Positions 57,380-64,000 of a stretch of 64,000 bases of DNA are shown one piece after another (position 1 is the stretch's first letter; the number at the start of each line of letters is the position of its first letter). Location: contig JANQPB010000027.1 in assembly GCA_028285495.1 (NCBI GenBank), positions 148,239 to 212,238 on the forward strand, given 5' to 3'. Source of the stretch: Acidimicrobiales bacterium (GTDB lineage: Bacteria > Actinomycetota > Acidimicrobiia > Acidimicrobiales > SZUA-35). The translations under genes and the position numbers were made by a program. A model generated the notes under the pieces. It made no database searches. It saw only the letters and a program-made list of their open reading frames with translations, and had not been told where the DNA came from.

Positions 57380-59917
57380 ATGAGCGGAGGGATCGCCACC
57401 GTGACCGCAGCGCAGGAAACCGACGACGGGACGACGCCGGTGCTGGCCGGCCTCGAGGCGCTGCGCTGGCAACCGCGCCCCGAGCGCCGCGACCTGACGA
57501 TCGAGCGGGTCGAGGACATCGCCTTCACCCCGATGCCGGCCCGGGTCCGCAACGAGCTGATCACCCGCACCTACGGCGACCTCGCCCAGGCCATGGGAGA
57601 CCTGTTCGGCACCGGCGACGCCACCTGGACGGTGCTCGGTCAGTGGGCGAGCCACACGGTCGGCGATGCGCTGACGCTGCCGATCCCCGGTCTCGACCTG
57701 ATCATCACCCGGGCCTTCGGCGACGGCAACCGCGACGTCTTCGCCGACATCGCCAGAGCCCACGTCGCCTTCCTCGACACCGTCGGCCGGGCGGGGCCGG
57801 GCGACGACCCCGACGAGGTCTGGTCGACCTGCGAGCGGGCGCTGCGGGCCAACCTGATCAGCCCGCCGGGAACGCCCGGTGGTGGGACCGGCGGCTCGAT
57901 GGCGGCGTGGCTTTCCGATCCACGCAACCGGGAGCTGCCCCGATTCGAGATGCCGCTCGTGCTCGGCTTCCGGGCCTACCACCAGGCCATGCAGACCGAC
58001 GATCCCGAGCGGCGATCACGCCACATCCTGCTCGGCAACTGCCTCCTGGCGCTGCACGAGCAACGGCTCGTGGCGGCGGCCCTGACCATCGGCTTCCGCT
58101 CGTGGCTCCGGACGCTCACCACGCCATGGCGCTTCATGCAGTCGCGCCACGGCTGGCGGCTCCACGACCCCGGGCGGCTCAGGCTCTGGCTCGAGCACCG
58201 CTGGATCCGGTTCGCCACCCGCTTCCTCGTCGGCGTCGAGACGCCGGTCGGGACGATCAAGGCCGGTCGACCGGTCCCGGCGGGCGAGTCCCCGATCAAC
58301 GTCGACCGGCGGGCCGGCCCCGTCGGGCCATGGCGGATCGATCGCATGGAGGCGATGGACGCCGAGCAGCTCCTCCCCCGCGTCCTCGGCGACCTCGACG
58401 TCGACGGGCGGGCGTCGGTCTGCTGGAACGACCTGCGGGACCGGGTGGCGTTCATCGCCGCGCTGTTCGTCGAGCACCAGCGGGCGAGCTTCTGGTTCGA
58501 CGACGACCGGGTCGTGCGGCCCGAGCCGTGGCACGGTCTCGACGACGGGCTCGCCGCACTGCGACAGCGGCTCGACGCCGTCGCCGGCGCCGGACCCGGC
58601 GCCGAGACCGGTTCGACGACGGGCCCGGGTGCGGCGGCGCAGCCGGCGTCGGCTCCGGCCAGCGTCGCCGGCTGGACCGACGAGCGCCTCGACGAGCTGC
58701 GGCTGCGCCCCGCCCACCCCCGGCTCGACCTGCCGCCCGACCTCCGCTTCAACCGGCTCACCGACCCCGAGTTCGACCATCACTTCGAGCCGGTGGCGGA
58801 CGAGCTGAACGAGCGCCTGGCCTTCATCACCAAGCCCGGGCGTCACCTCGACCCGGACACCTGCCGCCGAGCCAGGCGACTGTTCCAGCGCTCCCCCACG
58901 ATCGGCTTCTTCGGCCTGCTGTTCCGGAGCCTGCCCGACAGCTACGCCGCCGCCCCCGGGGCGCTGGTCCTCGGTCGGGGCTCGCGGCTCACCGACGACC
59001 CGTTCCGCCGGGCCGGCGAGACCGCCCAGTTCGTGATGGATCTGCTGGAGCGCTCGGCCGGCTGGGACGACGGCGTGCTGGTGCCCGGCGGGGCGGCCCA
59101 CGGGTCGGTGCTCGGGGTGCACAAGCTGCACGCCATGGTCGCCCACCACCTGGCCCGCCATCGTTGGGTCGACCGGGGCCTCGGTGTCGCCTTCAACCAG
59201 GAGGACATGCTCGGCGCGGCGCTGACCTTCGCCGTCCCGCCGCTCGAGATGATGATCGAGCTCGGGATAGCGCCAGGCGACGACGACTGCGACGCCTATC
59301 TCCGGTTCTGGCTCGGCATCGGCTACCTGCTCGGTGCGCCGTGGGAGGCGATCACCGTCGACGGTCGACCGCTGCGGGCCGACGAGGCAACGGCGCTGGC
59401 CGAGCTGATCCGGCGGCGCCATCGGGCCAGGTCGTTCGACGGCGTCCGGCTCGGCGAGGCGCTCGTCGAGGGCATCGCCGATGGCTTCCCCCGGTTCCTC
59501 GTCTGGATGGTGACCGGGTTCTTCCAGATCGTCGGCGACGACGAGGTGACCGGCACGCTGCTGATCGCCGACGGCCACGGCCGGCGGCGGGCGGCGGCGA
59601 TGACGGCGGTGTTCCAGTTCCTCGTCCGGTGGCGCCTCACCCGGTGGCCGACCGTTGCCCTCACCCGGGTGCTCGGCCACCGCTTCCTGCGACCGTTCCG
59701 CGAGCAGGGCCGGACCCGGCCCTACCGGCGGCCGCTCGACGCCATCGATCGCCGACGGCTCGGGCGTGAGGACCGCCGGGTCGACGTCTGGCCCATCAAC
59801 TGCGGGGCTCGACGGGGTCCGGCCCGAGGGCCCGGGTCACGGCGGCGGCGAGTCCGGTCAGGGGGTCGGCGGCGACGCCTGCGCCGGAGCCGGTGGTGGG
59901 CTCGGGCCGGGGACTGA
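57380..59917 (+). CDS. Two-part protein: uncharacterised N-terminal domain + MpaB/latex-clearing-protein-like (DUF2236) oxygenase domain
   Basis: RRAGETAQFVMDLLERSAGWDDGVLVPGGAAHGSVLGVHKLHAMVAHHLARHRW...VAFNQEDMLGAALTFAVPPLEMMIELGI is DUF2236-like; RBS AGGAGGAGG upstream. Confidence 0.75.
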   Translation: MSGGIATVTAAQETDDGTTPVLAGLEALRWQPRPERRDLTIERVEDIAFTPMPARVRNELITRTYGDLAQAMGDLFGTGDATWTVLGQWASHTVGDALTLPIPGLDLIITRAFGDGNRDVFADIARAHVAFLDTVGRAGPGDDPDEVWSTCERALRANLISPPGTPGGGTGGSMAAWLSDPRNRELPRFEMPLVLGFRAYHQAMQTDDPERRSRHILLGNCLLALHEQRLVAAALTIGFRSWLRTLTTPWRFMQSRHGWRLHDPGRLRLWLEHRWIRFATRFLVGVETPVGTIKAGRPVPAGESPINVDRRAGPVGPWRIDRMEAMDAEQLLPRVLGDLDVDGRASVCWNDLRDRVAFIAALFVEHQRASFWFDDDRVVRPEPWHGLDDGLAALRQRLDAVAGAGPGAETGSTTGPGAAAQPASAPASVAGWTDERLDELRLRPAHPRLDLPPDLRFNRLTDPEFDHHFEPVADELNERLAFITKPGRHLDPDTCRRARRLFQRSPTIGFFGLLFRSLPDSYAAAPGALVLGRGSRLTDDPFRRAGETAQFVMDLLERSAGWDDGVLVPGGAAHGSVLGVHKLHAMVAHHLARHRWVDRGLGVAFNQEDMLGAALTFAVPPLEMMIELGIAPGDDDCDAYLRFWLGIGYLLGAPWEAITVDGRPLRADEATALAELIRRRHRARSFDGVRLGEALVEGIADGFPRFLVWMVTGFFQIVGDDEVTGTLLIADGHGRRRAAAMTAVFQFLVRWRLTRWPTVALTRVLGHRFLRPFREQGRTRPYRRPLDAIDRRRLGREDRRVDVWPINCGARRGPARGPGSRRRRVRSGGRRRRLRRSRWWARAGD

Positions 59918-62783
59918 CCGGCGAGCGGCCGATCAGCTCGTCGATGCGGGCCTGGTCACCCGGTGGCATCGGGTGGAGGCGGTCGGCCAACGCCAGGCGG
60001 GCGACGAGCTCGCCGGCCGCGTCGGTCGGACCCCGATCGTCGAGCAGGAGGATCGCCTCCTGGCAGCAACGCCAGAGCTGGGCGACGTTGCGGGACCGGT
60101 CCCACCGACCGACCACCTCGGCCAGCAGCTGGGTGGCCGCCGCCGAGCGACCGCCGGCCCGCAGTGCCGTGGCCAGCCCGGTCAGGGCCATGCCGTCGAC
60201 CCAGTGATTGCGCACCGAGCGGGCCAGCCGGCTGGCGGCCGAGAACGACCGGGCGGCCTGCCCTGGATCGGCGGTGAGCTGCGAGGAACCGAGGCCGACC
60301 ATGGCCCACGACACCGAGGTCGGGTTGCCGGTCGCCGTGGCCAGGGCGACGCTGCGGTCGGCGGCCGCAGCGGCCTCGTCGACGGCACCGACCTGGGCCA
60401 GGCCCATCGCCACCGAGACCAGCACGTCGGCCCGATCGCGGTCGGTCCCCCGTTCCTGGGCCGCAACCGCCAGCTCGTCGAGCCGGGCTGCGGCCTCGTC
60501 GAGACGACCCTCCTGCGCGGCGATGTTGACCCTGGTCTTCAGTGCGGCGAGCGGTGGCGGTCGATCACGCTCGGCGGCGGCGGTCTCGGCCGCGGCGGCC
60601 AGGGCCATCGCCGCCGGGAACCGGTCGCGGGCCCAGGCGGCCAGCGCGGCCTGGGCCAGCAAATCGTCGTGGTCGGCCACCTGCTCGATGCCCGGCAGGT
60701 CGAGGACCTCGTCGAGCCAGTGGTAGTGCTGGTAGTGCTGGCGGAAGAAGTTGTACTCCCACATGCCCAGGCCGAAGGCGGTCGCCGGCTCGACCGACGC
60801 GTCGGCCACGAGGCGGGCGTGGGTGGCCCTGAGCTGGTCGAACGAGCGGCTCAGCCGATCGACGGCCACGTCCTCGGCCGGCCCGAGCAGCTCGGGTCCG
60901 AGCCGGCCGACGAGGGCGACGTGGCGGGCCGCCTGGGCCCGCTCCAGATCGTCGAGTCGGCCCCGGTCCCGCAGCCGCGTCCTGGCGTGGGTCCTGACCG
61001 TGTTCAGCTGCCGCCACCGCTGGCGCCCGTCGGTCTCGACCACCGACCGGAGCAGACCGCCGGCGGCCAGTCGGGCCAGGGCCGGCTCGACGGCGTCGAC
61101 CGGACGGTCGACGACCTCGGCTGCGTCTCGCCCGGTGAAGGCGCCGGCCAGGACGGCGATGGCGTCGAACAGCTCCCGATCGTCGTCGGCCAGCAGGTCG
61201 ATCGACCAGTCGATGGCCGAGCGGATCGACCGGTGGCGCCGGTCTGGCCGGCCCCGCCCCTCGGCCGCATCCAGCGTGGCCTCGAGCCGCTCCCGCAGGA
61301 TCCGGGGCGAGGTGACCTGCAGCAGCGGCGCGGCCAGCTCGATGGCGAGCGGCGAGCCGTCGAGCTGTCTGACCAACTCGGCCAGCTGGTCCCGGTCGTC
61401 GGCCATCGGGTGACCGAACGCCCGCTCGGCCACCAACCGGACCCCGTGCTCGACCGCGAGCGGGCCGAGGTCGAGGCGCGTCTCCGACGGCGAGGCCAGG
61501 GCCAGGCGGCTCGTGACGAGGATCCGCATCGTCGGGTCGGCGGCAAGCGAGGACTCGGCGAGGTCGGCCACCACCTCGGGCAGGTGCTCGGCGTTGTCGA
61601 GCACGAGCAGCTGGCGGCCGGTCATGGCCGCCGCCAACGCCTCCCCCGGTTCACGATCGCCGAGCCGGACCCCGAGTGCGCCGAGCAGCTCGACGGCAAG
61701 CCGGTCCGGTGGGAAGCCGACGAGGTCGAGCCAGGCCACCGTGCCGTCCGGCAGGCCGGCGGCGTGGCGGGCGGCGAGGCGGGTCTTGCCGACGCCCGGC
61801 CCGCCGACGATGGTCACCAGCCTGGACCGGCCGAGGGCCTCGGCCAGCCGCTCCTCGTCGGCCGCTCGACCCCGGAAGCTGTCGTCGCTGCGGGGGACGG
61901 CGGTCGCCCGGACCGGCGGCGACCCGGCGGCCCGAACGGCGTCGCCGTCGGCCGGCTCCCGCTCGGGGGTGCGGCCACCGGTCGCGGCCGTCGAGGGTGG
62001 CGGGGCGTCGAGCTCGGGGACCTGGTTGAGGATGTCGGACTCGAGTGCCCGAAGCCCCGGCCCCGGCTCGATCCCGAGCTCGTCGCGCAGCGTGGCGGCC
62101 GCCCGCTGGCCGGTGCGCACGGCCTCGGCCTGGCGCCCGGCCCGGTAGAGGGCCAGCATCAGCTGCTCCCACCGCCGCTCGCGGTACGGCTCGGTCTCGA
62201 CGAGCCCGGTGGCCCACGTCGCCGCGGCCTCGGCCCTCCCGGACCGGAGCAGGGCGTCGACGAGCAGCTCCTCGGCCTGGCGGCGGCGCTCCTCGAGCGG
62301 GCCGGCGGCGACGGCGAGGCCACCGTGACGCCCGAAGGGCTGGTAGGCCTCACCCCGCCACAGCTCCAGGCCGCGGGTGGCCTGATCGGCCGAAACGGCG
62401 GGGTCGGTCTCCAGCCCGCGCTCGGCCTCGTCGATCAGCCGCTGGAACCGGACGGCGTCGATCCGTTCGTCGTCGAGGTCGAGGCGGTAGCCGCCACCGT
62501 CGTGCACGATGCCCGCTCCCCCGTCGGCGTCGAGGCGACCGCGGAGCCTGGTCATCACGACCCGCAGCCCGGTGCGGGCCGACCGGGGGGCCCGATCGGG
62601 CCAGAGCTCGTCGATCAGCGTGTCGCTCGACACCGCATTCGGGTGGGCGGCGACGAGGTGGCTGAGCACCTGGCCCTGCTGCCCGGCCACGCCATGCACC
62701 CCGGCGGCGTCGGCCGTCGCCGGCGGGCCGAGCACGAGCACCTGGGTGGTGGACTCGGCGGGGTGGTCGGCCGGCGCTCCCAC
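59796..62783 (-). CDS. AfsR/SARP-like transcriptional regulator (BTAD + NB-ARC-type ATPase + TPR-like)
   Basis: LIDELWPDRAPRSARTGLRVVMTRLRGRLDADG (OmpR-like HTH), BTAD EPYRERRWEQLMLALYRAGRQAEAVR, Walker A VGGPGVGKTRLAARHAAGLPDG. Confidence 0.95.
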   Translation of the reverse strand: MGAPADHPAESTTQVLVLGPPATADAAGVHGVAGQQGQVLSHLVAAHPNAVSSDTLIDELWPDRAPRSARTGLRVVMTRLRGRLDADGGAGIVHDGGGYRLDLDDERIDAVRFQRLIDEAERGLETDPAVSADQATRGLELWRGEAYQPFGRHGGLAVAAGPLEERRRQAEELLVDALLRSGRAEAAATWATGLVETEPYRERRWEQLMLALYRAGRQAEAVRTGQRAAATLRDELGIEPGPGLRALESDILNQVPELDAPPPSTAATGGRTPEREPADGDAVRAAGSPPVRATAVPRSDDSFRGRAADEERLAEALGRSRLVTIVGGPGVGKTRLAARHAAGLPDGTVAWLDLVGFPPDRLAVELLGALGVRLGDREPGEALAAAMTGRQLLVLDNAEHLPEVVADLAESSLAADPTMRILVTSRLALASPSETRLDLGPLAVEHGVRLVAERAFGHPMADDRDQLAELVRQLDGSPLAIELAAPLLQVTSPRILRERLEATLDAAEGRGRPDRRHRSIRSAIDWSIDLLADDDRELFDAIAVLAGAFTGRDAAEVVDRPVDAVEPALARLAAGGLLRSVVETDGRQRWRQLNTVRTHARTRLRDRGRLDDLERAQAARHVALVGRLGPELLGPAEDVAVDRLSRSFDQLRATHARLVADASVEPATAFGLGMWEYNFFRQHYQHYHWLDEVLDLPGIEQVADHDDLLAQAALAAWARDRFPAAMALAAAAETAAAERDRPPPLAALKTRVNIAAQEGRLDEAAARLDELAVAAQERGTDRDRADVLVSVAMGLAQVGAVDEAAAAADRSVALATATGNPTSVSWAMVGLGSSQLTADPGQAARSFSAASRLARSVRNHWVDGMALTGLATALRAGGRSAAATQLLAEVVGRWDRSRNVAQLWRCCQEAILLLDDRGPTDAAGELVARLALADRLHPMPPGDQARIDELIGRSPVSPRPEPTTGSGAGVAADPLTGLAAAVTRALGPDPVEPRS

Positions 62784-62867
62784 CGCGCCAGCGTACCCGT
62801 CCCCCTCTCCGCCGTCATGCGAACAACGGGCTGCCCCGGACCCGGCGGGCTCGGCCGCGGGCGGGCG

Positions 62868-63452
62868 TCAGTGGTCGGTGGCGTCGAGGTAGGCCCGGCC
62901 CCGGGGTGAGAGCTCGTAGCCGATGCGGAGGCTGATCGTCAGTCCGAGGTTCTTGAGCTTGCGAACGTCGAGCTTGAACGGGGCGGTCTCCCGTCCGACG
63001 ATCTCGGCCAGGTCGGGGGCCCGGCGACCGGGATGCTCACCGACGAGCCGGAGGGTCGCCCGGGTCCACGGCCCGAAGCTCGACGCCCGGTCGAGGCGGT
63101 CGAGGCGGGCGTCGATCTCGGCGATGGCGTCATCGTCGAGGTCGTCGGCGTCGGCCAGCTGCTGGCGGGGATCGGGCTCGTCGAGCCGTCGGAACTCGAC
63201 CCGGTAGAGCTGTCGCCCGCCGTCGGTCCGCACCGCGGCGAGGGCCTCGGCCGGCGACTCGTGGCCCGCCCGCACCGCGTCGGCGTCGGTCACGGCGCCG
63301 GGCTCGATGGCCTCGACCGACAGCACCTCGATCCGGCCGCCACCGGTCCGGTAGGCCCGGCCGGCCACCACCGTCGGCCGGTTCCAGCCTCGGTAGGCCA
63401 CGGTGATCCGCCCGTCCGCGATCCCGTCCCAGAACGGCTTGGTGAAGCGCAT
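62868..63452 (-). CDS. ASCH-like domain protein with C-terminal helix-rich/wHTH-like region
   Basis: [49 protein letters not shown] (ASCH-like) ... [55 protein letters not shown]. Confidence 0.65.
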   Translation of the reverse strand: MRFTKPFWDGIADGRITVAYRGWNRPTVVAGRAYRTGGGRIEVLSVEAIEPGAVTDADAVRAGHESPAEALAAVRTDGGRQLYRVEFRRLDEPDPRQQLADADDLDDDAIAEIDARLDRLDRASSFGPWTRATLRLVGEHPGRRAPDLAEIVGRETAPFKLDVRKLKNLGLTISLRIGYELSPRGRAYLDATDH

Positions 63453-63488
63453 CGCGCCGAACCTATCGCAGCCGCGGCGCCGGGCGCG

Positions 63489-63521
63489 ACGGAGCCCGGG
63501 CCACTCGGACCCGGGCTCCGT
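63489..63521 (-). terminator. Strong hairpin downstream of rpsJ
   Basis: ACGGAGCCCGGG (63489-63500) / CCCGGGCTCCGT (63510-63521), 12-bp perfect stem. Confidence 0.75.
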
Positions 63522-63567
63522 TCCGTTCAGACCGAGGTGGCACCGGGACCGCAGCCCCGGTCGGCCC

Positions 63568-63885
63568 CTACACCTCTTGGATCTTGAGCTCGATGTCGAC
63601 GCCGGCCGGCAGCTCGAGCCGCTGGAGGGAGTCGACGGTCTTGGGGTTCGGCTCGAGGATGTCGATGAGCCGCTTGTGGATCCGCATCTCGAAGTGCTCG
63701 CGGGAGTCCTTGTCCTTGTGGGGTGACCGGATCACGCAGAACCGATGCTTCTCGGTTGGCAGTGGGATCGGGCCCCGGAACTCGGCGTTGGTCCGAGCGA
63801 CGGTCTCCACGATCTTCTTGGTCGACTGGTCGACGATCTCGTGGTCGTAGGCCTTGAGCCGGATGCGGATCTTCTGCTTGCTCAT
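63568..63885 (-). CDS. rpsJ: 30S ribosomal protein S10
   Basis: [76 protein letters not shown]. Confidence 0.99.
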   Translation of the reverse strand: MSKQKIRIRLKAYDHEIVDQSTKKIVETVARTNAEFRGPIPLPTEKHRFCVIRSPHKDKDSREHFEMRIHKRLIDILEPNPKTVDSLQRLELPAGVDIELKIQEV

Positions 63886-63901
63886 CAGTGTCTCGAATCT
63901 G

Positions 63902-64000
63902 CTACTTGATGATCTTGGTGACCCGGCCGGCGCCGACGGTGCGACCACCCTCACGGATGGCGAACCGCAGACCCTCGTCCATGGCGATCGGGTTGATCAA
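63902..64000 (-). CDS. tuf: Elongation factor Tu (C-terminal end only, truncated by window edge)
   Basis: Reverse translation ...[32 protein letters not shown] matches the EF-Tu C-terminus. Confidence 0.95.
   Translation of the reverse strand: MINPIAMDEGLRFAIREGGRTVGAGRVTKIIK

Overview
This 64 kb window comes from a very GC-rich, actinobacteria-like chromosome. Gene content and order suggest Acidimicrobiia, but that is inference. The backbone is the tuf/rpsJ, S10, spc and alpha ribosomal-protein region (rplC to rplQ), followed by truA, rplM-rpsI, glmM, a glmS-like gene, acpS, nnrD/E, tsaE-tsaB-rimI-tsaD and groES-groEL. Nearly all of it is on the minus strand. Accessory genes interrupt this backbone: an ABC transporter, a chemoreceptor, tandem PH-domain proteins, a QTMAN-like glycosyltransferase, a P1 peptidase, DNA-glycosylase-like winged-helix proteins, a GlxA/DJ-1 pair, an AEC transporter, a PEP-mutase-like protein, a two-part MpaB-like oxygenase and an AfsR/SARP regulator. 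The most notable observations are: (1) infA has no usable ATG/GTG/TTG start and appears to begin at CTG, behind a predicted ~200-nt leader; (2) a 1165-aa GlmS-like protein has a ~170-aa insertion after the catalytic Cys and a ~200-aa extension past the normal GlmS C-tail; (3) the S10 operon is split, with rpsJ beside tuf and about 10.4 kb from rplC; (4) L22 carries a ~135-aa acidic tail; (5) an 845-aa protein pairs an uncharacterised N-terminal half with an MpaB/Lcp-like domain; (6) hairpins with similar cores lie between ribosomal-protein genes. I found no CRISPR array, tRNA, rRNA, IS element or prophage.
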